Notes under the pieces: generated by a model
Database searches by the model: none
What the model was told of the DNA's origin: nothing
The model's input: only the letters and a program-made list of their open reading frames with translations
Part shown: positions 16,393-26,062 of the stretch, piece after piece
How the letters are laid out: the number at the start of each line of letters is the position of its first letter
How positions within the stretch are numbered: position 1 is the first letter of the stretch
Assembly (NCBI RefSeq): GCF_005771525.1
Contig: NZ_VAVZ01000012.1
Span: 24,520 to 72,795 of the forward strand
Length of the DNA: 48,276 nt
Source of the DNA: Nesterenkonia salmonea
GTDB lineage: Bacteria > Actinomycetota > Actinomycetes > Actinomycetales > Micrococcaceae
Reading direction: 5' to 3'
Position numbers and translations under genes: made by a program

Positions 16393-17295
16393 TCAACCGT
16401 TCAGGGGTTCCCAGACCCACGGATCACGGGGTAGCGCTGCTGGATCGAACGCCTCCACTGCGTTCTGCAGCGGACCCGTCGGCAGCTGAAGCGACCGCAG
16501 CAGGGCATCGCGGACCTGTTCCGGTGTGACGCCCTGCTCCCGGAGTTGGGCCAACGTCACTGCCCCGTCCCGTTTGGCGAGCCGCCTGCCCCCTGAGTTG
16601 ACCACCAGTGGGACATGGGCGTACTCCACCGCATCGCCGGCAGCGGCTCCGTAGAGCAGACGGCGCAGATACCGTTGCCGCGGCGCTGAATCTGCCAGAT
16701 CATCAGCCCTGACTACCTGATCCACTCCGGTGAGGTGGTCGTCAACCACCACCGCCAAGTTGTACGCCGCGGCTCCGTCGTTGCGCACAAGCACGAAGTC
16801 ATCGACTGAGGCGGTGACCTCCCCCAGCAGCTCGTCGTGCACCCTGTCCTGGGCGGCCTCGGCCCGCAACCGCAACGCGCCGGGGCGCTCAGCACGACGC
16901 CGCCTACGCTCCTGGTCACTCAGGAGGCGGCAGGTGCCCGGGTAGGCTCCGGGAGGCGCGTGGGGCGCGCGCGGAGCGTCCTGAATCTCGCGTCGAGTGC
17001 AGTAGCACTCATAGACGAGTCCTTGGGCGCTCAGGGTGGCCACGGCGTCGTCGTAGAGGTGTTTTCGCTGGGATTGGAAAACCACCTCACCGTGGAACGT
17101 CACCCCGAGGGCTTCTAAGTCAGCACGCTGACGTTCAGCTGAGCCGGCCACAGTGCGGGAGGCATCGAGGTCTTCGTAGCGCAGCAACAGGTCCCTTGCG
17201 GTGGACTGGGCGAAGAGCCACGCCAGCACAGCTGTGCGGAGGTTGCCGACGTGCAGATCGCCGGACGGGCTCGGAGCGTATCGACCGGCAGGCAT
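16393..17295 (-). CDS. gluQ: Glutamyl-Q tRNA(Asp) synthetase
   Basis: A 300-residue truncated glutamyl-tRNA synthetase that glutamylates queuosine in tRNA(Asp). It has the HIGH-type motif in YAPSPSGDLHVGNLRTA (about 6-22) and the KMSKS-like RLAKRDGAVTL (about 233-243). The zinc-site cysteines lie in YECYCTRRE and YPGTCR (about 95-120). It lacks the anticodon-binding domain, as expected for GluQRS rather than GltX. It starts 14 bases after the HSD10-like gene and looks like the last gene of the thiolase operon. That position is unrelated to acyl-CoA chemistry, so the link may be accidental. Confidence 0.92.
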   Translation of the reverse strand: MPAGRYAPSPSGDLHVGNLRTAVLAWLFAQSTARDLLLRYEDLDASRTVAGSAERQRADLEALGVTFHGEVVFQSQRKHLYDDAVATLSAQGLVYECYCTRREIQDAPRAPHAPPGAYPGTCRLLSDQERRRRRAERPGALRLRAEAAQDRVHDELLGEVTASVDDFVLVRNDGAAAYNLAVVVDDHLTGVDQVVRADDLADSAPRQRYLRRLLYGAAAGDAVEYAHVPLVVNSGGRRLAKRDGAVTLAQLREQGVTPEQVRDALLRSLQLPTGPLQNAVEAFDPAALPRDPWVWEPLNG

Positions 17296-17309
17296 GTGCT
17301 ACATGGTAG

Positions 17310-18083
17310 TCACTGTGGTTCCAGACGCACGGCGCCGTCCAAGCGGATGGTCTCTCCGTTGAGCATGGGGTTGGCGATGATCTGCATGACCAGTTGAGCG
17401 TAGTCCTCTGGTCGGCCCAAACGGGGCGGGTGGAGCGCCTTCGCTCGGAGGGACTCTCGGGCGGTCTCCGGCAGGCCGGCCATCATGGGAGTTTCGAACA
17501 GTCCGGGCGCGATCGTCATCACGCGCACGGCATGGCGGGCAAGTTCACGGGCTGCGGGGAGTGTGAGCGAAGCGACCGCTCCTTTGGACGCAGAGTACGC
17601 AATCTGGCCGATCTGGCCGTCGAAAGCCGCCACCGAGGCGGTGTTGATGAGCACCCCCCGGTCACCGTCCACGGGGTCGTTCTCCTGCATTGCGGCAGCC
17701 GCGGCCGTCATGAGGTTCACGGTGCCCCCGGCGTTGATGGCGAGGACCTTCATGAACTGTTCGGCCGGAAGCGGACCCTTACGCCCGAGAAGCTTTCCTG
17801 GGGTGGCGACCCCTGCGCAGCTGATGGCGGCACGCAATGGCGCCATCCGCGCCGCAGCAGCGACCGCATCAGCGCTCGTCTGAGGGTCAGTGACGTCGCC
17901 GGGGTGGAAATGGGCGGAGCCGCCGAGTGCAGCTACGGCCTCGGCCCTGTCGGAAGAACCTTCAGCATCGGGCAGATCAACGACGATAACCTGGGCGCCT
18001 GCTCTGATCAGGGCTTGGGCGGTAGCGTGGCCGAGTCCGGAGGCTCCCCCGGTGACGACTGCGCTGGCGGAGGTGAGATTCAT
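17310..18083 (-). CDS. Short-chain dehydrogenase, HSD10-like 3-hydroxyacyl-CoA dehydrogenase
   Basis: A 257-residue SDR. The NAD-binding TGGASGLGHATA starts at residue 12, the NAG equivalent is SCAGVA, catalytic Ser is in NTASVAAFDG, and the Tyr/Lys pair is in YSASKGAV. The sequence follows type II 3-hydroxyacyl-CoA dehydrogenase (HSD17B10), including IAPGLFETPMM and MLNGETIRLDGAVRL at the end. That enzyme oxidises 2-methyl-3-hydroxybutyryl-CoA in isoleucine breakdown. The thiolase just upstream in the operon would cleave its product. Other short-chain hydroxyacyl-CoAs are possible substrates. Confidence 0.88.
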   Translation of the reverse strand: MNLTSASAVVTGGASGLGHATAQALIRAGAQVIVVDLPDAEGSSDRAEAVAALGGSAHFHPGDVTDPQTSADAVAAAARMAPLRAAISCAGVATPGKLLGRKGPLPAEQFMKVLAINAGGTVNLMTAAAAAMQENDPVDGDRGVLINTASVAAFDGQIGQIAYSASKGAVASLTLPAARELARHAVRVMTIAPGLFETPMMAGLPETARESLRAKALHPPRLGRPEDYAQLVMQIIANPMLNGETIRLDGAVRLEPQ

Positions 18084-18103
18084 GGGGCTGTCTCCTTAGC
18101 CAT

Positions 18104-19291
18104 TCATGGGTTGACGCGAAGAATCAGGGCATCGCCCTGGCCGCCGCCACCGCAGAGTGCGGCCGCACCTGTGCCCCCGCCGCGTCGGCCGAGCTCTAGG
18201 GCCAGGTGAAGCAGCAGGCGTGCCCCGGACATACCGACCGGGTGCCCCAGGGCGATCGCACCGCCATTGACATTGACCTTGTCCTCACCAATGCCCAGTT
18301 GGCGCATGGAGGCGACGGATACTGCGGCGAAGGCCTCGTTGATCTCCACCAGGTCCAGGTCTGTGGGGTCGATTCCGGCTTTGCTGCAGGCAGCCTCGAT
18401 GGCGCGGGCTGGTTGGAGTTGAAGGCTTGAGTCCGGGCCGGCGACCATCCCGTGGGAACCGATTTCGGCGATCCACTTCAGGCCAAGTTCTTCAGCCTTC
18501 TGTTTGGACATGACCACCATGGCGCAGGCACCATCTGAGATCTGGGAGGCTGAGCCAGCGGTGATCGTTCCCTCTGTGTTGAAGGCTGGGCGCAGGCCGC
18601 CGAGCGCTTCAGCCGTGGCGTCGGCACGGATACCTTCATCGGCGTCGACGCGAACATCGTCGCCTTTCCGCTGCGGGATGTCTACGGGGACGATCTCTTC
18701 TGCGAAGAGGCCGTTCTGAGCGGCGTGAGCTGCCCGCTGGTGTGAGGTGGCGGCTATCTGGTCCTGTTCCTCACGGCTGACGTGAACATCAGCTGCGTTG
18801 CAGGACTCGGTGAGAGCCCCCATGGCCTGCTGCGTAGCCTGGTCGAAGAGCGCGTCGTAGGCCATTGAGTCAACAAGGGCGGCGTCGCCGTATTTGATTC
18901 CGGTGCGGGCCTTAGGCATCAAATGTGGAGCCTGCGACATGGACTCCATGCCACCGGCGACCACGACCTCGCACTCTCCGGCGCGGATCATCTGATCTGC
19001 CGTGGCGACCGCGTTGAGGCCGGAAAGGCATACTTTGTTGACGGTGATGGATGGCACAGCGGGCGGAATCCCTGCCCCCAGCGCTGCCGTGCGTGCAGGG
19101 TTCTGGCCAGCACCAGCTTGGATCACCTGGCCCATGATGACGTAGTCCACAGCTTCAGCACTGACTTCCCCGCGCTGAAGTGCTCCACGGATCGCGACGG
19201 CACCAAGCTGAGCAGCCGTTTGAGAGGACAGACCTCCCAGGAGCTTCCCCATAGGGGTACGGGCACCGGCAATGATCACTGTTTCCGTCAT
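18104..19291 (-). CDS. Acetyl-CoA C-acyltransferase (thiolase)
   Basis: A 395-residue degradative thiolase. The nucleophilic Cys is in [13 protein letters not shown] (about 88), the His in [17 protein letters not shown], and the second Cys in [16 protein letters not shown] lies five bases before the ATG. It is the first gene of the thiolase-SDR-gluQ operon, divergent from mmsA across a 101-base gap that holds a putative MarR operator. With the HSD10-like partner it would cleave 2-methylacetoacetyl-CoA to acetyl- and propionyl-CoA. Acetoacetyl-CoA thiolysis is the alternative. Confidence 0.92.
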   Translation of the reverse strand: MTETVIIAGARTPMGKLLGGLSSQTAAQLGAVAIRGALQRGEVSAEAVDYVIMGQVIQAGAGQNPARTAALGAGIPPAVPSITVNKVCLSGLNAVATADQMIRAGECEVVVAGGMESMSQAPHLMPKARTGIKYGDAALVDSMAYDALFDQATQQAMGALTESCNAADVHVSREEQDQIAATSHQRAAHAAQNGLFAEEIVPVDIPQRKGDDVRVDADEGIRADATAEALGGLRPAFNTEGTITAGSASQISDGACAMVVMSKQKAEELGLKWIAEIGSHGMVAGPDSSLQLQPARAIEAACSKAGIDPTDLDLVEINEAFAAVSVASMRQLGIGEDKVNVNGGAIALGHPVGMSGARLLLHLALELGRRGGGTGAAALCGGGGQGDALILRVNP

Positions 19292-19313
19292 GACACCTCA
19301 CTGTGTTTGACAA

Positions 19314-19332
19314 TTAGTTGCACGTCCAACGA
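19314..19332. promoter_or_regulatory. Putative MarR operator (site A), thiolase/mmsA divergent region
   Basis: TTAGTTGCACGTCCAACGA shares 14 of 19 positions with the site before the MHS transporter (27404-27422) and the TTG-N5-TCC core with the site between the acyl-CoA synthetase and dehydrogenase (26066-26084). It overlaps the proposed mmsA -35 box. Confidence 0.55.
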
Positions 19333-19346
19333 CTCGAGCTTAGGCT
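19318..19346 (+). promoter_or_regulatory. Predicted mmsA promoter
   Basis: TTGCAC (19318-19323), a 17-base spacer and TAGGCT (19341-19346) form a plausible sigma-70-type promoter about 45 bases before the mmsA ATG. The -35 box is inside operator site A, which suggests repression by steric block. Confidence 0.45.
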
Positions 19347-19392
19347 AGCACATGAGAGCCAGATCACGTTCAGTGTGCAAAGGAGCGCCACC

Positions 19393-20889
19393 ATGCCCGA
19401 ACTGTCCCATTTTATCCACGGAGAACATGTGCCCGGGACCTCCGGCCGTTTCCGTGAGGTGTTCAACCCGGTGCGGGGCGAGGTTTCCTCTCATGTTCCC
19501 CTGGCAACCAGCGATGAAGTCAGCCAGGCAATCGACTCGGCTCAGCGGGCTTTCCCGGTATGGTCCGCGCTCAATCCTCAGCGCCGGGGACGCATCCTAT
19601 TGAAGTGGGTGGACTTGATTCAGACACACCGGGACGAACTGGCAGAAACACTGTCCAATGAGCACGGCAAGACATTCGAAGACGCCAAGGGAGATATCCA
19701 ACGAGGTGTCGAAGTCGTGGAATTCGGCGCCGGCGCACCCCATCTGCTCAAGGGCGAGTTCTCCCATAATGTGGCCACAGGTATGGATGTTCACAGCCTG
19801 CGTCAGCCCCTCGGTGTGGTCGCCGGAATCACGCCCTTCAACTTTCCCGCCATGATTCCCCTCTGGAAGGCAGGCACCGCGCTGGCAGCCGGAAACACCT
19901 TTGTGCTGAAACCCTCCGAACGGGACCCCTCGGTACCCATCCGCTTGGCTGAGCTCGCGCTTGAGGCCGGAATGCCGCCGGGCACCCTGAACGTCATCAA
20001 CGGTGATAAGGAGTCCGTGGACGCCCTTATTGCGGACCCACGAGTGCAGGCCATCGGGTTCGTCGGCTCTACACCCATCGCCCAGTCCCTGTACGCGGCC
20101 GCCGCAGCCCAGGGCAAACGGGCACAGTGCTTCGGAGGCGCCAAGAACCATATGGTGATCATGCCCGACGCCGATCTCGACCAGGCCGCCGATGCCCTCA
20201 TCGGTGCCGGTTACGGCTCTGCCGGGGAGCGGTGTATGGCCGTCTCGGTCGCCGTCCCGGTCGGTGAAGCCACCGCAGAGGCACTGCGGGAGAAGCTGGT
20301 GGACCGCATCAGCCGACTCACCGTAGGTCCCTCATTGGACCCGAACAGTGACTTCGGCCCCGTCGTGGGCGCCGACGCTAAGCAACGGATCGAGGACTAC
20401 ATCGGAACCGGCGTGGAGGAAGGGGCCGAGCTGGTCACTGATGGCCGCGGCGTCGAGGTGGACGGATATCCCAATGGATATTGGGTGGGGGCCACCCTCT
20501 TCGATCGGGTCACCCCGGATATGCGTATCTATCGGGAGGAGATCTTCGGCCCGGTGCTGACTATGGTGCGTGCAGCTGACTATGAGGAGGCGCTGCGACT
20601 TCCGACCGAGCACGAGTACGGCAACGGGGTGGCGATCTTCACCCGCGACGGTGACACCGCCCGGGACTTCACCTCCCGCGTCGAGGTCGGGATGGTCGGC
20701 GTGAACGTACCCATCCCGGTGCCGATCGCCTACTACACCTTCGGCGGGTGGAAGGGATCCGGCTTCGGCGACCTCAACCAGCACGGCACCGACGGTCTGA
20801 AGTTCTACACCAAGACCAAGACGGTGAGCACCCGTTGGCCCTCCGGCACTAAAGAGGGCGCCAGCTTCGTGATGCCTGAGGGGAGCTGA
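19393..20889 (+). CDS. mmsA: Methylmalonate-semialdehyde dehydrogenase (acylating)
   Basis: Oxidises methylmalonate semialdehyde to propionyl-CoA, the last step of valine breakdown, using NAD and CoA. It has 498 residues of the ALDH fold. The family-typical GITPFNFPAMIPLW, CFGGAKNHMVIMPDADLDQA and the catalytic Cys in GSAGERCMAVSVAV are intact. FGGAKNH and the missing general-base Glu are features of the CoA-acylating group. ATG 19393 has AGGAG eight bases upstream; the open frame extends 25 codons further without support. First gene of the valine operon. Confidence 0.94.
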   Translation: MPELSHFIHGEHVPGTSGRFREVFNPVRGEVSSHVPLATSDEVSQAIDSAQRAFPVWSALNPQRRGRILLKWVDLIQTHRDELAETLSNEHGKTFEDAKGDIQRGVEVVEFGAGAPHLLKGEFSHNVATGMDVHSLRQPLGVVAGITPFNFPAMIPLWKAGTALAAGNTFVLKPSERDPSVPIRLAELALEAGMPPGTLNVINGDKESVDALIADPRVQAIGFVGSTPIAQSLYAAAAAQGKRAQCFGGAKNHMVIMPDADLDQAADALIGAGYGSAGERCMAVSVAVPVGEATAEALREKLVDRISRLTVGPSLDPNSDFGPVVGADAKQRIEDYIGTGVEEGAELVTDGRGVEVDGYPNGYWVGATLFDRVTPDMRIYREEIFGPVLTMVRAADYEEALRLPTEHEYGNGVAIFTRDGDTARDFTSRVEVGMVGVNVPIPVPIAYYTFGGWKGSGFGDLNQHGTDGLKFYTKTKTVSTRWPSGTKEGASFVMPEGS

Positions 20890-20892
20890 GCG

Positions 20893-21972
20893 GTGAGCAA
20901 TCACATCCGGAGCGAGATCAGGGGCAGCCTCGGGGTGCTCACCCTGAACCGTCCGGAGGCCATGAACGCTCTGACCACTGACATGGTGAAGCGGATGCTG
21001 CACCAGCTCACCCAGTGGCAGGACGACGACGCCGTCACCCAAGTCCTGCTCCGCGGCGCTGGCGATAAGGGTCTCTGCGCAGGCGGCGATATTCGAGCGA
21101 TTTACGAGGATATTCGCGCCACCCATGAGCGGGGTGACGATACTTATGCCACCGCCGAGTTCCTCGCATTGGAGTTTCAGCTCAACCTGCTGATCCACCA
21201 GTACCCCAAGCCGTACATTGCGCTGATGGATGGGGTCACACTGGGCGGCGGCATCGGAGTCTCCGCGCACGGCAGTCATCGCGTGGTGACCGAGCGCACC
21301 AAGGCCGGTATGCCCGAGGCGACCATCGGATACATCACCGATGTTGGTGGCACCTATCTCCTGGCCCGTTCCCCCGGGCAGACCGGCGTTCACGCTGGGC
21401 TCACCGCCGGTGTCTTCGGAGCGGCTGACGCGATCCACCTCGGTCTCGCGGACGCCTACGTACCTTCTGAGCGACTCGACGATCTCACTGCTGCGCTGGA
21501 ACATTCCCAGGTGGATGAGGTTCTGCCCCGATTCACGGAAGCACCGCCGGAGGCTCCTCTGGTGAGGGATCGGGAATGGATCGATGACGCCTACTCAGCT
21601 GATTCCGTGGAGGAGATTCTTGAGCGGCTTCAGTCCTGGGGCGCCAGCCACTCGGCTGCCTCCAGCACTCGGTCCACGATCCTGAGCAAGTCCCCCACGG
21701 CGGTGAAACTCACACTCCACGGCATTCACCAGGCACGCACGATGGACCTTCCCTCGGCGCTCCAGGGCGAATACGCGGCAGCCATGTATCAGCTGCGCGG
21801 CAGTGACTTCGCCGAAGGCATTCGCGCTCAGGTTATTGACAAGGACAAAGATCCGCAGTGGAGGCCGGCAACTTTCGCTGAGATCTCCGCGATCTCCATC
21901 GCTAACGCCTTCCTTCCTGATGCGCGCTCTACTCTGACACTGTCGGCCACACCACAGGAGGCATCCTCATGA
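20893..21972 (+). CDS. 3-hydroxyisobutyryl-CoA hydrolase
   Basis: Crotonase-fold thioesterase (359 residues) that frees 3-hydroxyisobutyrate from its CoA ester in the valine route. The oxyanion-hole segments are GLCAGGDIRAIYED (about 58-71) and MDGVTLGGGIGVSAHG. The catalytic region MPEATIGYITDVGGTYLLAR (about 137-156) follows the HIBCH pattern. The extra C-terminal ~100 residues separate it from simple enoyl-CoA hydratases. The GTG start lies three bases after the mmsA stop, and its own stop overlaps the mmsB ATG by four bases. The neighbours mmsA and mmsB settle the function. Confidence 0.92.
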   Translation: MSNHIRSEIRGSLGVLTLNRPEAMNALTTDMVKRMLHQLTQWQDDDAVTQVLLRGAGDKGLCAGGDIRAIYEDIRATHERGDDTYATAEFLALEFQLNLLIHQYPKPYIALMDGVTLGGGIGVSAHGSHRVVTERTKAGMPEATIGYITDVGGTYLLARSPGQTGVHAGLTAGVFGAADAIHLGLADAYVPSERLDDLTAALEHSQVDEVLPRFTEAPPEAPLVRDREWIDDAYSADSVEEILERLQSWGASHSAASSTRSTILSKSPTAVKLTLHGIHQARTMDLPSALQGEYAAAMYQLRGSDFAEGIRAQVIDKDKDPQWRPATFAEISAISIANAFLPDARSTLTLSATPQEASS

Positions 21973-22904
21973 CCAGCAGCACAGAACAGCCGGAACATCA
22001 GCCCTGCGCGGCGTTCATCGGACTCGGCAATATGGGCGGGCCCATGGCCGCGAACCTCGTCAAAGCCGGGGTTCGCGTTCTCGGGCACGACGTCGTTCCG
22101 GAGGCGATGGAATCCGCTCGCAGCAATGGTGTCCACGTGGTGACTGACCCCTTGGAAGCGGTGGCGCAGGCCGACGTCGTCCTTACCATGCTTCCCTCGG
22201 GTCAGCATGTGATCAGCGCCTACCAGGACTCCCCCGGGCTGCTCTCCGCTGCAAAGCCGGGCACGATCTTCCTGGACTGCTCCACGATCAACATTTCGGA
22301 AGCCCAAGAGGCTGCAGAACTGGCCCAAAGGGCAGGATTCCGGGCAGCTGATGCTCCTGTCTCCGGAGGCGTTGTCGGCGCTGAAGCGGGAACTTTAGCG
22401 TTCATGGTGGGTGGAGACACCGACGTCTTCCATGAAATACACCCCCTGCTGGACATTATGGGAGCCAGGGTGGTCCACTGCGGTGAGAACGGTTTGGGTC
22501 AGGCTGCCAAAATCTGCAACAACATGATCTTGGGCATCAGTCAGATCGCCGTGGCTGAAGCCTTCGTCCTTGCCGAACAACTGGGGCTGACTGATCAGGC
22601 GCTCTACGATGTCGTATCAAAAGCTTCCGGCCAATGCTGGGCCCTGACGACCAACTGTCCAGTCCCCGGGCCGGTGCCGAACTCTCCTGCGAACCGCGAG
22701 TTCGCACCCGGATTCGCCGGTGCTCTGATGGCCAAGGACCTCGGCCTGGCCACCAATGCGCTTGATGAGCAGGGGGTCGATGCCCAAATGGGACGGCTCG
22801 CGGCCGTCATATATTCAGAGTTCGCGCAGGGCGACGGCGCACGGAAAGACTTCTCCGCGATTATCACCAGCATCCGTGACAATTCAGCATCTCAAGGAGC
22901 GTAA
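21969..22904 (+). CDS. mmsB: 3-hydroxyisobutyrate dehydrogenase
   Basis: Oxidises 3-hydroxyisobutyrate to methylmalonate semialdehyde with NAD. It has 311 residues. The N-terminal Rossmann motif [19 protein letters not shown] (about 16-34) is followed by the substrate-site [22 protein letters not shown]. The catalytic lysine is in [15 protein letters not shown] (about 179). Its ATG overlaps the hydrolase stop. It sits between the enzymes making its substrate and using its product. Confidence 0.94.
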   Translation: MTSSTEQPEHQPCAAFIGLGNMGGPMAANLVKAGVRVLGHDVVPEAMESARSNGVHVVTDPLEAVAQADVVLTMLPSGQHVISAYQDSPGLLSAAKPGTIFLDCSTINISEAQEAAELAQRAGFRAADAPVSGGVVGAEAGTLAFMVGGDTDVFHEIHPLLDIMGARVVHCGENGLGQAAKICNNMILGISQIAVAEAFVLAEQLGLTDQALYDVVSKASGQCWALTTNCPVPGPVPNSPANREFAPGFAGALMAKDLGLATNALDEQGVDAQMGRLAAVIYSEFAQGDGARKDFSAIITSIRDNSASQGA

Positions 22905-22908
22905 AAGC

Positions 22909-23685
22909 ATGAGCGAATATTCGACCATCGTGGTCTCCACTGACAACAGAGTCGGCACGATTCAACTTAATCGGCCTAAGGCACTCAACGCGCTCAACCA
23001 GGAACTCATGGAGGAGGTGGTGTCAGTTGCCGTTGAGTTCGACGCGGACCCGAATATCGGTTCCCTTCTCATCACAGGTTCGGAGAAGGCCTTTGCTGCC
23101 GGCGCCGACATCAAAGAGATGGCCGATCAGGATTATCCCGGCATGTATGCCTCGGATTGGTTCCGCCGTTGGGAAGACCTGGCTAATCTGCGCACCCCGG
23201 TGGTCGCCGCAGTCAATGGCTATGCTCTCGGCGGTGGGTGCGAATTGGCCATGATGGCTGATGTGATCATTGCAGGGGAAAGCGCCACCTTCGGCCAGCC
23301 GGAAATCAACCTGGGGGTCATCCCCGGAATGGGCGGCTCACAGCGACTTACACGTTCCGTCGGAAAAGCCAAGGCCATGGATATGGTGCTCACGGGGCGA
23401 TTCATTGGAGCCGAAGAAGCCGAACGCATTGGCCTGGTGTCCCGTGTTGTCCCTGATGATCAGACTCTTTCTGAGGCGAGGAAGGCGGCTGAGCTCATCG
23501 CGGCGAAATCAAAACCCGCCGCCCAGATGGCCAAAGAGGCCGTGTCTGCCTCATTTGAAACGACTCTCCAGCAGGGTACCCGCTTGGAACGCCGTCTCTT
23601 CCACTCGTTGTTCTCCCTGGCCGATCAGAAGGAGGGTATGAGCGCCTTCACTGAGAAACGTGATCCAGAGTGGAAGCACCGCTGA
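22909..23685 (+). CDS. Enoyl-CoA hydratase
   Basis: A 258-residue crotonase, probably hydrating methacrylyl-CoA in the valine route, though short-chain crotonases accept many enoyl-CoAs. The oxyanion-hole motifs are [11 protein letters not shown] and [14 protein letters not shown]. Both catalytic Glu residues appear: the first in [13 protein letters not shown] and the second in PGMGGSQRL's neighbourhood as in mitochondrial hydratase. ATG 22909 has AAGGAG about ten bases upstream, four bases past the mmsB stop; the longer open frame is mmsB shadow. The stop lies in a hairpin shared with the convergent MarR gene. Confidence 0.9.
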   Translation: MSEYSTIVVSTDNRVGTIQLNRPKALNALNQELMEEVVSVAVEFDADPNIGSLLITGSEKAFAAGADIKEMADQDYPGMYASDWFRRWEDLANLRTPVVAAVNGYALGGGCELAMMADVIIAGESATFGQPEINLGVIPGMGGSQRLTRSVGKAKAMDMVLTGRFIGAEEAERIGLVSRVVPDDQTLSEARKAAELIAAKSKPAAQMAKEAVSASFETTLQQGTRLERRLFHSLFSLADQKEGMSAFTEKRDPEWKHR

Positions 23686-23697
23686 GCCTAGGGCTCA
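23683..23697. terminator. Hairpin shared by two convergent stop codons
   Basis: TGAGCC-TAG-GGCTCA is a perfect 6-bp inverted repeat with a 3-base loop. Its left arm begins with the TGA of the hydratase and its right arm, read on minus, begins with the TGA of the MarR gene. No T-run follows, so termination would be weak or factor-dependent. Confidence 0.45.
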
Positions 23698-24201
23698 ACG
23701 GGTGAAGTCACCTGCACGTTCACGGAAGTTCGCCAAAATGCGATTAAGGTCTTGGATTTCATCGGGGGCAAATCCTGTCTGCTCGAACAGCTCCGAGTTT
23801 AGTGCCTCGGTGGCCTTCTCCGCGATCCGCTTTCCCTCTGGCGTGAGCACCAGCAGAATGGCGCGCCGGTCTGAGTCATGCGGTTGCCGTTCTACCAGCC
23901 CCGCTGACTCCAGACGATCCACCGCATTGGTGATGGAGGTGGGGTGCACCTGGAGGAGCTGACTGGCCTTGTTCATAGGCATACGCTTCTCCCGAGAGAA
24001 GCTCAGCAGAGAAATCACTTCATATCGGGCGAAAGTCAGCTCGAAGGGTTTGAGGATCTCCTGAGCTCTGGCCAGCAGGATTTGCTGGGTGCGCATGATC
24101 GCCGTGACCGTCGCCGCAGGGGCTGCCGCAGCATCCCACCCGTGGCGTTGCCAATTCTTCTGAATCTCGGCGATCGGGTCCTTCGCCATCGGCGGATGCA
24201 T
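23695..24201 (-). CDS. MarR-family regulator
   Basis: A 168-residue winged-helix repressor-type protein. The DNA-binding core includes MNKASQLLQVHPTSITNAVDRLESAGLVER with the wing QPHDSDRRAILLVLTPEG (about 68-118). ATG 24201 is preferred over the ORF's first ATG because AAGGAG lies about nine bases upstream. It follows the acyl-CoA synthetase on the same strand (68-base gap), so it is likely co-transcribed and could sense an acyl-CoA. The 19-bp motif found at three nearby promoters is the proposed binding site; regulation of those operons is an inference. Confidence 0.88.
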   Translation of the reverse strand: MHPPMAKDPIAEIQKNWQRHGWDAAAAPAATVTAIMRTQQILLARAQEILKPFELTFARYEVISLLSFSREKRMPMNKASQLLQVHPTSITNAVDRLESAGLVERQPHDSDRRAILLVLTPEGKRIAEKATEALNSELFEQTGFAPDEIQDLNRILANFRERAGDFTR

Positions 24202-24269
24202 GTGCGGGTCTCCTTCAGGGTTCAGACGAGCTTCGACCATTGTAGAGACACATGCTCGAAAATCCTGGG

Positions 24270-26021
24270 TCAGCGCTTTGGCTTGAGGCCCAGATCCTCC
24301 TCGCGATACTCCACGCCGTAGCCAGCCTCTGTGCCTGTTGCCTGGGCCCGTTCTTGCTCGGCCTGGCGTAGCTGAACCCGGCGGATTTTACCTGAGATGG
24401 TCTTGGGCAGCTCCGTAAATTCGATGCGCCGAATCCTCTTATAGGGCGGAAGCTTGTCAAGACAGTGCTGGAGAATCTCCGCTGCCGTCTTCTCCCCTGG
24501 ATCCCACCCGGAGGCTAGCGTCACGTAGGCCTTGGGAATGGCCAGTCGAATCTCATCCGGCGCCGGGACTACGGCTGCTTCCACCACGGCCGGGTGCTCC
24601 ACCAACACGGATTCGAGCTCAAAGGGCGAGACTTTATAGTCACTGGATTTGAAGACATCATCGGCGCGTCCGACGTAGGTGATCACCCCATTCGCATCCC
24701 GGGAGGCAATGTCTCCGGTGTGGTAAAAACCGTCCCGGAAGACTTCCTTGTTTTTTGCCTCGTCTCCGTAGTAGCCCCGCATCAGGCCGACGGGACGGGG
24801 GTCCAGGCGGAGGCAGATTTCCCCCTCATCCGTTTCCTTCTCCGTCACCGGGTCGATCAGTGCCACATCAAAGCCGGGCAGCGGAAGTCCCATGGCGCCG
24901 AACGTGACGGCGCGGCCCGGAGTATTGGCAATCTGCAGCGAGGACTCTGTCTGGCCGAACCCGTCCCGAATGGTGCAGCCCCAGGCTCTCTGCACCTGCT
25001 CAATCACTTCGGCGTTGAGCGGTTCTCCTGCGGAGACGGCTACCCGCGGAGGTTGCTGCAGCTGTGACAGGTCTGCCTTGATGAGCATTCTCCACACTGT
25101 CGGCGGGGCGCAGAATGTGGTGACTCCACCTTCGTCCATGTTCTGCATGAGGGAGGCGGCATCGAACTTCGTGAAGTTGTAGAGGAAGATCGTCGCTTCG
25201 GCGATCCACGGGGCGAAGAAGTTGGACCAGGCATGTTTGGCCCACCCGGGTGAGGAGACGTTGAGATGGACGTCCCCAGGCTGCAGGCCGATCCAGTACA
25301 GAGTGGAGAGGTGACCGACGGGGTAGGAGGTGTGGGTGTGCTCCACAAGCTTTGGCTTCGATGTTGTCCCGGAGGTGAAGTAGAGCAGGAGCGTCTCATC
25401 GGCTCCGGTGGGCTGAGTGGGGGTGAGCTCGGCGGAGGCGGCGTAGGCTTCAGAGTATTGGTGCACGGTGCGCCCCGAAACCTGAGGGACGGTCTCGTTG
25501 TCCGATCCGTATATTCCGGGAACATGGATGAGCGAGTAGTCGCCGTCGACCTCATCAAACTTTTCCAGGGTCTCGGTGCCTCCCAGGACCCATTTGGCTT
25601 CGGCTCGAGTGACTCGATCCTGAAGATCGTAGGCGCCCATCTGGGTTGTCGTGGGCACCAGGACGGCCCCCAGCTTGATGGCGGCGAGCATGGTCTCCCA
25701 CAGCTCCACCTGATTGCCGAGTATCAGGATCATGCGGTCTCCGCGTTCAACTCCAATGCTGCGGAGCCAGTTGGCGGCCCGGTTTGAGTCGGCGCTGAGC
25801 TGAGCGAACGTCCGTGACAGTGTGGACCCGTCCTCCTCGACGATGACCAGCGCGTTCTGATCAGCCCGCTCTGGACTGGCCGCGACCTTGTCGAACCAGT
25901 CGAAACCGAAGTTGAAGTGTTCAAACCGAGGCCACTCGAACTCTTGGCGAGCGCGCTCCCAATCCTCCTGAACGCTGACCAAATGGTCACGTGCTGCGCG
26001 GAACTCTTCCGTAACTGTCAT
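24270..26021 (-). CDS. AMP-forming acyl-CoA synthetase (medium-chain type)
   Basis: Activates a carboxylic acid to its CoA thioester via an acyl-adenylate. It has 583 residues. The P-loop-like motif LLLYFTSGTTSKPK is at about 211-224, the adenylation motif GFGQTESS near 355, the hinge and YHTGD...GRADDVFKSSDYKVSPFELE near 440-480, and the catalytic lysine in LPKTISGKIRR near 540. The overall layout resembles the ACSM/medium-chain group, which also activates branched and aromatic acids. It is divergent from an acyl-CoA dehydrogenase, with operator site C between them, and precedes the MarR gene. Substrate unknown; isobutyrate or other branched acids fit the neighbours. Confidence 0.9.
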   Translation of the reverse strand: MTVTEEFRAARDHLVSVQEDWERARQEFEWPRFEHFNFGFDWFDKVAASPERADQNALVIVEEDGSTLSRTFAQLSADSNRAANWLRSIGVERGDRMILILGNQVELWETMLAAIKLGAVLVPTTTQMGAYDLQDRVTRAEAKWVLGGTETLEKFDEVDGDYSLIHVPGIYGSDNETVPQVSGRTVHQYSEAYAASAELTPTQPTGADETLLLYFTSGTTSKPKLVEHTHTSYPVGHLSTLYWIGLQPGDVHLNVSSPGWAKHAWSNFFAPWIAEATIFLYNFTKFDAASLMQNMDEGGVTTFCAPPTVWRMLIKADLSQLQQPPRVAVSAGEPLNAEVIEQVQRAWGCTIRDGFGQTESSLQIANTPGRAVTFGAMGLPLPGFDVALIDPVTEKETDEGEICLRLDPRPVGLMRGYYGDEAKNKEVFRDGFYHTGDIASRDANGVITYVGRADDVFKSSDYKVSPFELESVLVEHPAVVEAAVVPAPDEIRLAIPKAYVTLASGWDPGEKTAAEILQHCLDKLPPYKRIRRIEFTELPKTISGKIRRVQLRQAEQERAQATGTEAGYGVEYREEDLGLKPKR

Positions 26022-26062
26022 TCGGGTCCTCCTCGTCGAGGTGTGATACCGGTCACCCGTAG

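Noticed and set aside
16133-16420. 95-codon open frame on minus between gluQ and metY
   Set aside because: Pro/Arg-rich random-looking product overlapping gluQ and the riboswitch; no ribosome site.
20332-21504. 390-codon open frame on minus opposite mmsA and the hydrolase
   Set aside because: It spans two well-supported genes on the other strand, has no family resemblance and is explained by high-GC codon bias.
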